A DNA stretch of 24,730 nucleotides, from positions 1-24,730 of the forward strand of contig JBNAVX010000035.1 of the NCBI GenBank assembly GCA_049700155.1. The letters run 5' to 3'. Each line of letters opens with the position of its first letter. The stretch's first letter is position 1. Under the pieces are notes generated by a model. The model had not been told where the DNA came from. It was given only the letters and a program-made list of their open reading frames with translations, and made no database searches. The position numbers were made by a program, and so were the translations under genes. Origin of the DNA: JACAEY01 sp049700155. GTDB lineage: Bacteria; Nitrospirota; Thermodesulfovibrionia; Thermodesulfovibrionales; SM23-35. Shown here in pieces: positions 16,205-24,165 of this stretch.

Positions 16205-17887
16205 TTATTTAGACATAGCCTTGTAACAGGCTTTAGCATAGAGAATTGCTTCTTTTGATTCAGGAAACTTCTGAAAATAGTTCAATGCATCTTCATATCT
16301 TCCAATATTCATATAAGCGATGCCGAGACATATTGATATCTGCTCACTTTCAGGGAAGTGTTTTATCCCATCCAACAGGATTTTTACAGACTCTTCATGT
16401 TTCCCCTGCTTTTGCTTGATGATTCCCAATCCAAGGAATGCCCTGTGGTCAGGATAATAAGAAAGCGCTCTCTCATAAAGTTGCTGAGCAATCTTTTCCT
16501 TTTCCGGGATAGCCTCAATTGAGGAATAATCGCCATGGCTGAAAGTCATCGCAAGCCTTGAAAGGAAATCAGCATGGCTTTTATATAAATCCTCTTTTTC
16601 AATAAGATGAATAGCATCTACAAATTCAGGAAGATTTCTGTAATAATCGTTCCTGAGTCTTTCTCCAAATTTCAGAATCATATCTGTGGTTAATCTTGGG
16701 TCTGTCTCAAAGTACATGATATCTTCAATCCTTTTTAACCATATATCATCATTGAGCTTTGTCCTCCTTTTAAAGTCTTCATATAATGCAGTGCCGGGAA
16801 AGATATCGAGTATATAGAATATTACACTAAGAGGTTTTATCTCATGGATCAAATCTATTGTTTCCTGTATTGTCTTATTACTTTCTCCTGGTGAACCATA
16901 GATGAAGTATGCCCTTGCAAGGATTCCATATTTTGAGGTAAGTTCAAATGCCTTTTTGATATCATCTCTACTTATATTCTTGTTAAGTACCTTTCTTATC
17001 TTCTCCGAGCCACTTTCTACACCATAGCTGATCTGAATACATCCTGCTTTCCTCATCCAATAGAGCATCTCTTCATCAATAAAATTCACCCTTGAAATAG
17101 AAAACCATGTAATATTTAGGTTTTTTTCTATAATCTTTTTGCATATCTCTATTACCCGGTCTTTTCTCATGGTAAATGTATCGTCTGAGACATAAAAAAA
17201 ATTGATGCCTCTCTTATAAAGCCTCTCAAGTTGTTCAACAAAGTAGTCAGGAGAATGGAACCTGACCTTTCGCCCCCAGAATTGTGGAGAACCGCAGAAT
17301 GTGCAGTTTGATGGACAGCCGCGTGATGAGGATATGTGCTGAAAATCAAAATACTTTGATGGCATAGGGAGACTATCTAATTCCTGAATCACTTCTGCCT
17401 TCTCAGTCTTTATTATCTTTCCTCTTTCCCTGAAAGCTATACCATTGATCTTTTTAATCCTTTCATAGTCTTCTTCTTCAATACACCTGACAAGATTTAA
17501 AAAGGTATATTCACCCTCTCCAATAACAGTGAAATCTATTTCTTCAAAATGCTTAAGTAGATGTTCCCATAAAAAGGTAGCACCAATTCCACCAAATACG
17601 ATCTTGACCTCTGGGAGTATTTTCTTGGCTATCTTTGATATATCAATTCCACCCCATCTATTCGCATTTACAATAGAAAAGCCGATAATATCAGGTCTTT
17701 TTTCCCTGATGGTTTCCTCTATCTTATGGGGTGTTTTGTGAATATCGTGCCAGTTCAATATCTCTACATCATATTGATTTTCTTTTAAGACGGCAGCTAT
17801 GTAGTAGAGACCGATGGGAATTCCCCGAATATCCTCTGAATATAGTCTGTCTTCAAGAAAGTTTGGATAGATGAGAAGTATCTTCAA
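16205..17887 (-). CDS. B12-binding radical SAM protein with C-terminal TPR repeats
   Basis: This is a 560-residue protein. An N-terminal cobalamin-binding-type Rossmann domain (1-165) precedes a radical SAM core with C191, C195 and C198 in RGCPSNCTFCG, which bind the [4Fe-4S] cluster. SYGVESGSEKIRKVLNK and AYFIYGSPGES are typical of the BchE/Elp3-like group. The C-terminus (about 465-560) holds about three TPR units, including YERALSYYPDHRAFLGLG and GIAYMNIGRYEDALNYFQ. The family performs methylations or cyclisations of lipids, cofactors or peptides; the substrate here is unknown. The TPR tail suggests docking on a protein. It follows the gene at 17895-18488 by 7 bases. Confidence 0.9.
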   Translation of the reverse strand: MKILLIYPNFLEDRLYSEDIRGIPIGLYYIAAVLKENQYDVEILNWHDIHKTPHKIEETIREKRPDIIGFSIVNANRWGGIDISKIAKKILPEVKIVFGGIGATFLWEHLLKHFEEIDFTVIGEGEYTFLNLVRCIEEEDYERIKKINGIAFRERGKIIKTEKAEVIQELDSLPMPSKYFDFQHISSSRGCPSNCTFCGSPQFWGRKVRFHSPDYFVEQLERLYKRGINFFYVSDDTFTMRKDRVIEICKKIIEKNLNITWFSISRVNFIDEEMLYWMRKAGCIQISYGVESGSEKIRKVLNKNISRDDIKKAFELTSKYGILARAYFIYGSPGESNKTIQETIDLIHEIKPLSVIFYILDIFPGTALYEDFKRRTKLNDDIWLKRIEDIMYFETDPRLTTDMILKFGERLRNDYYRNLPEFVDAIHLIEKEDLYKSHADFLSRLAMTFSHGDYSSIEAIPEKEKIAQQLYERALSYYPDHRAFLGLGIIKQKQGKHEESVKILLDGIKHFPESEQISICLGIAYMNIGRYEDALNYFQKFPESKEAILYAKACYKAMSK

Positions 17888-17894
17888 GACAAGT

Positions 17895-18488
17895 CTAACG
17901 ATTCACTTCTTTTCTCAATTTCTCTATTAATTTGTTGAATTGCATACTGTATACCTTTTCATGCTCTGAAAGAAATTCTGATAGTCTTGCCTGCACTGCC
18001 TCATCAACAGATACTGCTGCCTGATAAACAGTCCTTCCATCAGGCGTTCTCATTGGTTGAATCCTTAATTGGGGGTTCGTCTCTATAGCCTCTCTCAATT
18101 CTTCTTCAGCCCTCTCTTTTCCCTGGGCATATTCTTTTTGAATCGTCTTTATAGAATTCAACACGTGTTCTATTGCTGATATGTTCTTTTTGTCCTTTAG
18201 ATTTTCTATTGCTATGATACCATCCTTCCTCAACTGAAATTCTTCAGGTGCATCTCCTAATCCAATAGAGTCTATCAGGTACTGTTGAGCTTCTTTTAAA
18301 AGAGATGGTTTACTGCCTTTTAATCTCTCCCATAAGGCATCTTTATCAATCTGGCGTTTATAGTATTCTGCGAGTATTGTTCTGATCTTTTCCTGTTCTT
18401 TTATCTTCTCTTTCTCTTCTTGTGATAGCTCGCCAAGACTGGCTATCTTTTCCATTGCCTTTTCAAATGCACTCTTTACTTTCGCCAT
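17895..18488 (-). CDS. Highly charged helical protein of unknown function
   Basis: I do not recognise a family for this 197-residue protein. It is very rich in Lys and Glu, lacks Cys and membrane segments, and is predicted largely helical and coiled coil. A charged N-terminal part (1-45, SQEEKEKIKEQEKIR) is followed by a middle region with YLIDSIGLGDAPEEFQLRKD. A small possibly beta-rich patch, PMRTPDGRTVYQAAVSVDE (about 146-165), comes before a final helix. The ATG has AAGGAG about 8 bases upstream. It is cotranscribed ahead of the B12-radical SAM gene, so it may be its partner or substrate; this is inference only. Confidence 0.8.
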   Translation of the reverse strand: MAKVKSAFEKAMEKIASLGELSQEEKEKIKEQEKIRTILAEYYKRQIDKDALWERLKGSKPSLLKEAQQYLIDSIGLGDAPEEFQLRKDGIIAIENLKDKKNISAIEHVLNSIKTIQKEYAQGKERAEEELREAIETNPQLRIQPMRTPDGRTVYQAAVSVDEAVQARLSEFLSEHEKVYSMQFNKLIEKLRKEVNR

Positions 18489-18685
18489 TTTATAACTCCT
18501 TCATTTTAAAAATTCTTAATCTTTTCTATTTAAAATCAAAGATTCAATTGTTTGCTTTGCTATAATTTCTTCAGATTTTAAAAACTTTTTAGAGAGTATT
18601 ATAAAAATTTTATCATATTTTAAAAGAATATTCTCAATCAGACTTGTCCAAAATAAGTTTTTAGAAAGACCTACATACCCTTTTT

Positions 18686-18717
18686 ACACACCCCTACACC
18701 CCTCTTTTTAGAGGGGA
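18686..18717 (-). repeat. G-rich hairpin repeat, left copy within the MITE-like element
   Basis: Read on the minus strand this is CCCCTCT, an A-rich loop, AGAGGGG, then TGTAGGGGTGTGT. It differs by only a few bases from the copies at 81-111 and 18763-18795. The CCCCTCT/AGAGGGG arms form a 7-bp stem. Confidence 0.65.
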
Positions 18718-18762
18718 AAGGATAATGTAAATGCCTTTTATTGAAAGAATGAATTCCACATA

Positions 18763-18795
18763 TCCCCTCTATTAAGAGGGGATTAAGGGGTGTGT
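18763..18795 (+). repeat. G-rich hairpin repeat, right copy within the MITE-like element
   Basis: The copy has CCCCTCT, the loop ATTA, AGAGGGG, then ATTAAGGGGTGTGT. It lies in inverted orientation to the copy at 18686-18717, so the whole element can fold into a long cruciform with two inner hairpins. Confidence 0.65.
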
Positions 18796-18904
18796 TAGGT
18801 CAGTTTTATGAATTTAGATTATTTTGGACAGCAATGATTCTCAATAATGCTTTTCATGCACTTAAGTTTTTAAAGAACTTACATAATTTTCTGATAAAAT
18901 ACAG

Positions 18905-19663
18905 ATGATGCCGATTATTCTTATTACAAATGACGATGGAATTCATTCTCCTGGGATCATCGCTCTTGCAACAGCATTAAAAGGGCTTGGTGATGTTTAT
19001 ATTGTTGCTCCTGACAGGGAAAGGAGTGCTGTAAGCCATTCTCTGACATTACACAGACCTCTAAGAGTAGAAAAACTTAGAGAAGGTGTTTACAGCATTG
19101 ATGGAACTCCAACAGACTGCGTAATCCTTGCTATTAATAAAATCCTGCCCGAGAAACCAGCACTCGTTGCATCAGGCATAAACAGAGGCGGTAACCTCGG
19201 AGGTGATATTACATACTCTGGAACAGTCTCAGGCGCGATTGAAGGCACGATTATGGGCATACCCTCTTTTGCTATTTCTCTTGTTACAGGAGAGGAGGCA
19301 CAGCCTGCCCATTTTGAGACAGCCTCTTCATTTGCTACTAAGATTGCAAGGTTCATCCTTGATAAATCGCTTCCACCTGATACCCTGCTGAATATTAATG
19401 TGCCAAATGTTGACAAGAATCAGATTAAAGGGATAAGGTTTACGCATCAAGGTAAGATGGTATACAGCAATTCTATCAAAGAGATACATGATCCAAAAGG
19501 AAAGAGACACTACTGGATTGGCGGTACACAGATTAATGTAGAACATGATGATGATACAGATATACAATCAGTGAAAGATGGTTATATCTCTATTACACCC
19601 ATTCACCTTGACCTGACAAATTATGAGGCTTTAGATTATCTGAGGGCAAACTTTCATCTTTAG
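18905..19663 (+). CDS. surE: 5'/3'-nucleotidase SurE
   Basis: This 252-residue metal-dependent phosphatase acts on nucleoside 5'- and 3'-monophosphates and is a stationary-phase survival protein. The N-terminal ITNDDGIHSPG gives metal ligands D10 and D11. S41 in RERSAVSHS and N93 in SGINRGGNLGGD complete the site. Length is normal. No ribosome site precedes ATG 18905 or ATG 18908. A TAAAAT box at 18895-18900 raises the possibility of a leaderless transcript, but no good -35 is seen. It starts an operon with the FAD protein (11-base gap) and pcm. Confidence 0.97.
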   Translation: MMPIILITNDDGIHSPGIIALATALKGLGDVYIVAPDRERSAVSHSLTLHRPLRVEKLREGVYSIDGTPTDCVILAINKILPEKPALVASGINRGGNLGGDITYSGTVSGAIEGTIMGIPSFAISLVTGEEAQPAHFETASSFATKIARFILDKSLPPDTLLNINVPNVDKNQIKGIRFTHQGKMVYSNSIKEIHDPKGKRHYWIGGTQINVEHDDDTDIQSVKDGYISITPIHLDLTNYEALDYLRANFHL

Positions 19664-19674
19664 AGCATATAAGA

Positions 19675-21060
19675 TTGAAAAGGGGATATGATGTAATAAT
19701 TGTTGGTGCAGGACCTGCCGGGATATTTTCCGCACTTGAGATCCTCGAAAAAAAGAAGGATGCAAAGATTCTTCTTGTTGAAAAAGGAAAAGACCTTGAA
19801 AAGAGGATATGCCCGATGAAGATAAGAGATATTTCATGTAAGACCTGCCATGAATGTGCCCTTCTCAGTGGGTGGGGTGGTGCAGGTGCATTCAGCGACG
19901 GAAAATTGAACCTCTCACCCGAGATAGGTGGTTTTCTATCAAGATATATAGATATAGAAAAGTTAAGAACATTGATAAATTATGTGGATGATATGTATAT
20001 AAGATATGGTGCACCAAAAGAAATTTATGGAGGAAGTGAAGAGGAGATACAAGAAATTGAAAGACTTACCTCTAAAAATAATCTCCATTTCATACCTTCT
20101 AAGATAAGGCACATAGGAACTGACAGGTGTAAGGAAGTTTTAAAAAAGATCAAGGTTGATCTTTCTCAAAAAGCAGAGATAATTTTTGATTCAGAGGTTG
20201 AGAGGGTAACTGTAAGGAAGGGAAGAGTAACAGGGATCAAGCTTAAGAATGGGGTAGTCATAAATTCAGGATTTGTTATTCTTGCACCAGGTAGAGAGGG
20301 TTCAAGATGGCTCGAAAGAGAATCAAAGAGACTTCATCTTACACTTTTTAAAAACCCTGTTGATATAGGTTTGAGAATAGAACTGCCAGCTTCTGTATTT
20401 GAACCACTTACAAAGATAACATACGAACCAAAACTGATATTCAATTCAGGAAAGTTTCGTGATAAGGTCAGGACATTCTGTGTAAACCCATATGGAGAGG
20501 TCGTGAAAGAATACCTTAAAGGTATATGGACTGTTAATGGGCATAGCTATGCAAACAGGAAGACAGAAAATACAAACTTTGCACTTCTGGTTAGCACATC
20601 TTTTACAGAACCCTTTGATGAACCTATACTATATGGTAGATATATCGCAGGACTCGCCAATCTAATCGGAAATGGGGTTATTATCCAGAGACTTGGGGAT
20701 CTCCAACAAGGTAGGCGTTCAACACATGATAGGATAGCCAGAGGTCTCGTTGAGCCCACACTAAAAGATGCAACACCGGGTGATCTGAGTTTTGTCATGC
20801 CGTTCCGTTATCTTTCTGACATAATAGAGATGATTGAGGCCCTTGATAAAATTACACCCGGGGTTAATTCAGAACATAATCTGCTTTATGGGACCGAGGT
20901 AAAGTTCTATTCAAGATATCCGAAACTGACAGAGTCCCTTGAAACAGAGGTAGAAAATCTCTTTGCAGTTGGTGATGGAGCTGGAGTTAGCAGAGGGCTT
21001 ATACAGGCATCAACATCAGGTGTGATAGCTGCTGATGAGATAGTTAAGAGAATGGTCTGA
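19675..21060 (+). CDS. FAD-dependent dehydrogenase of the COG2509 type
   Basis: This 461-residue flavoprotein has the N-terminal Rossmann motif VIIVGAGPAGIFSA (GAGPAG at 11-16) and the second-strand LLVEKG. A Cys-rich stretch follows (C46, C55, C58, C61; ISCKTCHEC) and then GGAGAFSDGKLN, characteristic of this uncharacterised family. Near the C-terminus, NLFAVGDGAGVSRGLIQAS is the FAD-binding closing motif. The reaction and substrate are unknown, and the cysteines might bind metal or an iron-sulfur cluster. The start is probably TTG 19675, since no in-frame ATG exists near the Rossmann strand. It sits between surE and pcm, overlapping the pcm ATG by 1 base. Confidence 0.9.
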   Translation: MKRGYDVIIVGAGPAGIFSALEILEKKKDAKILLVEKGKDLEKRICPMKIRDISCKTCHECALLSGWGGAGAFSDGKLNLSPEIGGFLSRYIDIEKLRTLINYVDDMYIRYGAPKEIYGGSEEEIQEIERLTSKNNLHFIPSKIRHIGTDRCKEVLKKIKVDLSQKAEIIFDSEVERVTVRKGRVTGIKLKNGVVINSGFVILAPGREGSRWLERESKRLHLTLFKNPVDIGLRIELPASVFEPLTKITYEPKLIFNSGKFRDKVRTFCVNPYGEVVKEYLKGIWTVNGHSYANRKTENTNFALLVSTSFTEPFDEPILYGRYIAGLANLIGNGVIIQRLGDLQQGRRSTHDRIARGLVEPTLKDATPGDLSFVMPFRYLSDIIEMIEALDKITPGVNSEHNLLYGTEVKFYSRYPKLTESLETEVENLFAVGDGAGVSRGLIQASTSGVIAADEIVKRMV

Positions 21061-21707
21061 TGGGCTTTGATGAATTAAGAGAATTTATGGTAAATACCCA
21101 GCTCATTCCACGTGGTATTAGAGATGAACGTGTACTTAAGGCGATGAAAAAGGTCCCAAGGCATCTCTTTGTTGATGAGGAAATACAATATAAGGCTTAT
21201 GATGATATGGCACTCCCGATTGGAGAAGGTCAAACAATTTCGCAACCTTATATGGTAGCCATTATGACAGAGCTACTTGAACTAAAAGGTAATGAAAAGG
21301 TTTTGGAAGTTGGAACAGGCTCAGGCTATCAGGCAGCAATCCTTGCTGAACTCTCAAGAGAGATTTATACTGTGGATCGTATCCCAGCTCTTGTTGAAAA
21401 AGCAAAGGAGAGATTTCGCCTCTTAAATTACAAGAATATTCATACAAAAGTTGGAGATGGAACACTTGGATGGGCTGAAGAAGCACCATTTGACAGGATA
21501 ATCATAACTGCTGCAACTCCCCAGATACCTGACCCTCTAATTGAACAGTTGTCAGAAGAAGGTATTATTGTTGCTCCTGTTGGAGATCGTCTTTCCCAGC
21601 AACTTATAAAGCTCAAGAGATCAAAGGGCAGAATCTTAAAAGAACGTCATACTCCATGTGTCTTTGTTCCACTCATCGGTAAATACGGCTGGAATGGGGA
21701 AACATAA
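21060..21707 (+). CDS. pcm: Protein-L-isoaspartate O-methyltransferase
   Basis: This 215-residue cytoplasmic repair enzyme uses S-adenosylmethionine to methylate isoaspartyl residues in aged proteins. The SAM-binding motif VLEVGTGSGYQAAIL, the upstream LPIGEGQTISQPYMVA and the later FDRIIITAATPQIP are diagnostic. Its ATG shares one base with the TGA of the FAD gene. surE-pcm linkage is classical in proteobacteria; here a flavoprotein is inserted between them. It ends 16 bases before the convergent AhpD-like gene. Confidence 0.97.
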   Translation: MGFDELREFMVNTQLIPRGIRDERVLKAMKKVPRHLFVDEEIQYKAYDDMALPIGEGQTISQPYMVAIMTELLELKGNEKVLEVGTGSGYQAAILAELSREIYTVDRIPALVEKAKERFRLLNYKNIHTKVGDGTLGWAEEAPFDRIIITAATPQIPDPLIEQLSEEGIIVAPVGDRLSQQLIKLKRSKGRILKERHTPCVFVPLIGKYGWNGET

Positions 21708-21723
21708 AAATAGAAATAAAAAA

Positions 21724-22053
21724 TCATTTCTTTGAACGGGTCTTCTTTATGATATCATCAGCCCAGCTCAGTGCAGCAGAGACAGTTGGGAAGCCGATTG
21801 TGCTTGTCAGAAGAATGAGTGCATGATGTATCTCTTCGGGTTTTGCACCTGCAGCTAATGCCCTTCTTGTATGAGAATGGACAGATCCCTCAGAGCGTAT
21901 CGCTGCAGATGCTGCAAGCTGTATAAGATGGGAAGTCTTTTCATCAATAGGACCTGATTCCTTTGTAGCCTTGCCAAGCTCATCAAGAGCTGATGCAAAT
22001 TTTTTGAATCTTTTCCTGACACTCATAAACTGATCTGGTAATTTAGTGACCAT
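21724..22053 (-). CDS. Carboxymuconolactone decarboxylase/AhpD-like protein without redox cysteines
   Basis: This is a 109-residue helical protein of the CMD family. The core SEGSVHSHTRRALAAGAKPEE has the conserved His, but Ser occupies both positions of the CxxC pair found in AhpD-type peroxidase partners, and the protein has no Cys at all. Disulfide chemistry is therefore excluded. HHALILLTSTIGFPTVSAALSW is the usual closing helix. AGGAGG lies just before the ATG. It is 57 bases downstream of the flavoprotein gene and probably the last gene of the rubrerythrin operon. The function is unknown. Confidence 0.88.
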   Translation of the reverse strand: MVTKLPDQFMSVRKRFKKFASALDELGKATKESGPIDEKTSHLIQLAASAAIRSEGSVHSHTRRALAAGAKPEEIHHALILLTSTIGFPTVSAALSWADDIIKKTRSKK

Positions 22054-22110
22054 TTTGTCCTCCTATTCATAGAGTTAATTATGTTTTTGATACAACAGTA
22101 TGCTTTTTCG

Positions 22111-22683
22111 TTACATTTGTACTAATTTTTTCCCTGCATTGTATGCTTCTCTTAATGCTGTTGGGTGATTTAGTATAGCACCCTTTGCATCAACACCGAG
22201 AAACCCAAGTGTTTCATGTGATGGAACACTTACAGTCCTGAAGAATGCCTTAGCAGTTGCTTCTGAACACTGTATCCCTATCTCTTTTTTCATACCTCCA
22301 ACTAATAATAAAAGTCCTTTTCTACCATATTGTCCTTCAGGTATAGGTCTTTTCAATAGATATTTTTCACACCAGAAACATTGACACCTATCTATCATGA
22401 TCTTTGTCTGAGCACTGACTCCGAAAAAGAATATGGGAGAAGCAATGATAATTCTATCAGCCCCTCTGATTGCATCATAAATCTGAGACATGTCATCTTT
22501 ATACACACATATACCTGTATCATCACATCCACCACAATTCTGGCACGGAGTTATGTTCAAGTTATTCAGATTGAATATCCTTACTCTAAAACCTGATTCT
22601 TCTATAGCCCTTGCAGTCTCTTTCAGGAGGGTTTCAGTGTTTCCGCCATCCCTTGGACTTCCAAGAAACGCAATTATATTCAT
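22111..22683 (-). CDS. Iron-sulfur flavoprotein / NADPH-dependent FMN reductase family protein
   Basis: This 190-residue flavodoxin-fold protein has the FMN-phosphate loop GSPRDGGNTE (8-17) and IIIASPIFFFG in the later FMN region. Between them C47, C50, C53 and C59 (CQNCGGCDDTGIC) match the compact cysteine motif of archaeal-type iron-sulfur flavoproteins that bind [4Fe-4S]. Such proteins pass single electrons between carriers and have been linked to oxygen and peroxide reduction. The ATG overlaps the stop of the octaheme cytochrome by 4 bases, suggesting coupled expression. A second Cys group (C125-W-C type, FWCEKY) is typical of the same family. Confidence 0.92.
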   Translation of the reverse strand: MNIIAFLGSPRDGGNTETLLKETARAIEESGFRVRIFNLNNLNITPCQNCGGCDDTGICVYKDDMSQIYDAIRGADRIIIASPIFFFGVSAQTKIMIDRCQCFWCEKYLLKRPIPEGQYGRKGLLLLVGGMKKEIGIQCSEATAKAFFRTVSVPSHETLGFLGVDAKGAILNHPTALREAYNAGKKLVQM

Positions 22684-24164
22684 TCAGTTCTGTCTTTTAA
22701 ATCTATGAGGTCTTTCATATGCTGGAGATTTTCATTTAAATACCACCAGCCATTCTTGAATGCTGCATAATCGGGTGCACCTGTCATTGCAGAGGCATAT
22801 CTTATAGAGTTTGAATAGAATAGCCATTGTCTGACCCACATCTGCTCAATTGATTCATCAAAAGGATTATTATTATCCTGTATCCCTTTCTCCCATGCAT
22901 CAAGTAAGAGTTTTGTTGCAGAGAGGGTCATCTTGTCAGTCTCTATTATTGTATTTTCAAGCTTTGAAAAATGTCCATTTATCCAGGTTGTTGAATGACA
23001 GGTCTTACATAAGTTCTTCAATAAAGATATTCTTTTTTCTTTTTCTTCTTTATCAATAAGATACTCTGAAGATGTTTCTCCAAGAAATGTAGTGGGTAGA
23101 GGCAGATTATCCTTATTCTTGATTATTGTTGTATCACCCGACTTTGGTTGTGGATGGCTATACATGAGGCCAAATAATCTTACCCATAGTCTTGAACCAA
23201 AATCATGTGTCCTTTCTATGATTACTTCACCATTTTGGGATACGATAAGACTGTTATGACAGGTAGAACATGTGGGAGATTGAAAGTCTCTTCCGACGAC
23301 CCATGGTACCTGGTCAAAGTTCCAATCATGATATTTCGAAAAATAGATATTCCCATGTTTGCTCTCCTTATATATATTCCATGCTGGCACATCAGGTTCA
23401 AGATGACATTGTGAACAAGTATATGGTTTTCGTGCAATCTCTATCGAGAAACTATGTCTTGTATGACACGCAGTACAGGCACCCATACTGCCATCTGGAT
23501 TTATTCTTCCAACCCCTTGATTGGGCCAGTTTGTGAGTTCTGGTACAGTTATCTCATTGGAATTGGTATTAATACTCTTCAGTCCTTTCACTTCTACTTT
23601 AGTACCATGACATCCCAGGCATGTCTCATGTAAGGTTGTATTAGAAGGTTCACTGAATATATCAATTCCATCTTCAACCTCTCTGATTCCTGTCACAGTG
23701 TCAACAAGTGTTTTGTAAATAGGATTTTCTATCAGATTTTTAAAAGCATATGCTTTTTTACTACCTTCATATTGTTTTGTCTCTAAAGGATGACATGATT
23801 TACAATCATCAGGACTTACAACAACATTTATCCTGAGACCAAAATGGTTGAAATTATCTTTATGATTATCAGGGTTCTGACTATGGCACTCATAACAGCC
23901 AACAACATATTCTATTAACTCCTTTTGGGGACTATCGTTAGAAATCCGTCTCTCAAGGGCGGGTTTTTTTATTGCTTCTTCTAAAGAAGTCTTTGAGTGT
24001 TTACTTTTAAGCCAGTCTTGAACAATCCCGGGAGTTGTTACACTATGGCACGCTATACAGGTCTGTGTCTGAGGACTAATTGGATCAGATAAAATTACTC
24101 CACCTGAAAAAATAAAGATGCAGAATATAAACAGACCTATTCCATACTTTATCTCCCTGAACAT
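22680..24164 (-). CDS. Octaheme c-type cytochrome of the hydroxylamine oxidoreductase-like family
   Basis: This is a 494-residue secreted cytochrome. The N-terminus (K6 and a hydrophobic run to about 26) is a Sec signal or anchor. Eight CxxCH motifs begin at C36, C90, C121, C182, C230, C250, C299 and C386. ACTACHTRHSFS, IARKPYTCSQCH and NIYKESKHG are hallmarks of the HAO/octaheme reductase family. The C-terminal YASAMTGAPDYAAFKNG matches the region around the HAO cross-linking Tyr, which I cannot place with certainty. Possible reactions are hydroxylamine oxidation or nitrite/hydroxylamine/tetrathionate reduction in the periplasm. ATG 24164 is chosen over GTG 24203, which lies in the rubredoxin coding region. 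It follows rubrerythrin by one base. Confidence 0.9.
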   Translation of the reverse strand: MFREIKYGIGLFIFCIFIFSGGVILSDPISPQTQTCIACHSVTTPGIVQDWLKSKHSKTSLEEAIKKPALERRISNDSPQKELIEYVVGCYECHSQNPDNHKDNFNHFGLRINVVVSPDDCKSCHPLETKQYEGSKKAYAFKNLIENPIYKTLVDTVTGIREVEDGIDIFSEPSNTTLHETCLGCHGTKVEVKGLKSINTNSNEITVPELTNWPNQGVGRINPDGSMGACTACHTRHSFSIEIARKPYTCSQCHLEPDVPAWNIYKESKHGNIYFSKYHDWNFDQVPWVVGRDFQSPTCSTCHNSLIVSQNGEVIIERTHDFGSRLWVRLFGLMYSHPQPKSGDTTIIKNKDNLPLPTTFLGETSSEYLIDKEEKEKRISLLKNLCKTCHSTTWINGHFSKLENTIIETDKMTLSATKLLLDAWEKGIQDNNNPFDESIEQMWVRQWLFYSNSIRYASAMTGAPDYAAFKNGWWYLNENLQHMKDLIDLKDRTE

Positions 24165-24165
24165 G

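Larger units (their letters stand above)
18639..18836. mobile_element. MITE-like non-coding element with terminal inverted repeats
   Basis: A perfect 12-bp inverted repeat bounds the element: TGTCCAAAATAA (18645-18656) and TTATTTTGGACA (18819-18830). Inside, two copies of the G-rich hairpin repeat face outward (18686-18717 reverse, 18763-18795 forward). The 9-bp direct repeat ATTCTCAAT flanks it at 18630-18638 and 18837-18845, as expected for a target duplication if the element is 198 bp. There is no transposase, so it would be mobilised in trans. It fills most of the otherwise geneless 18489-18904 gap; the rest is AT-rich DNA with the surE start region. Confidence 0.55.

Noticed and set aside
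17670..17692. GCCGATAA as a second sigma-28 -10 box
   Set aside because: It lies inside the radical SAM gene on the other strand. No TAAA-type -35 sits at the right distance and no gene follows in that direction.
18686..18795. Repeated C-rich/G-rich hairpins as a CRISPR array
   Set aside because: There are only two copies, in opposite orientation, with unequal intervals and no cas gene. The inverted ends fit a MITE-like element instead.
21712..21731. AGAAAT/ATTTCT as a bidirectional terminator between pcm and the AhpD-like gene
   Set aside because: The stem is six AT-rich pairs only, too weak to call.
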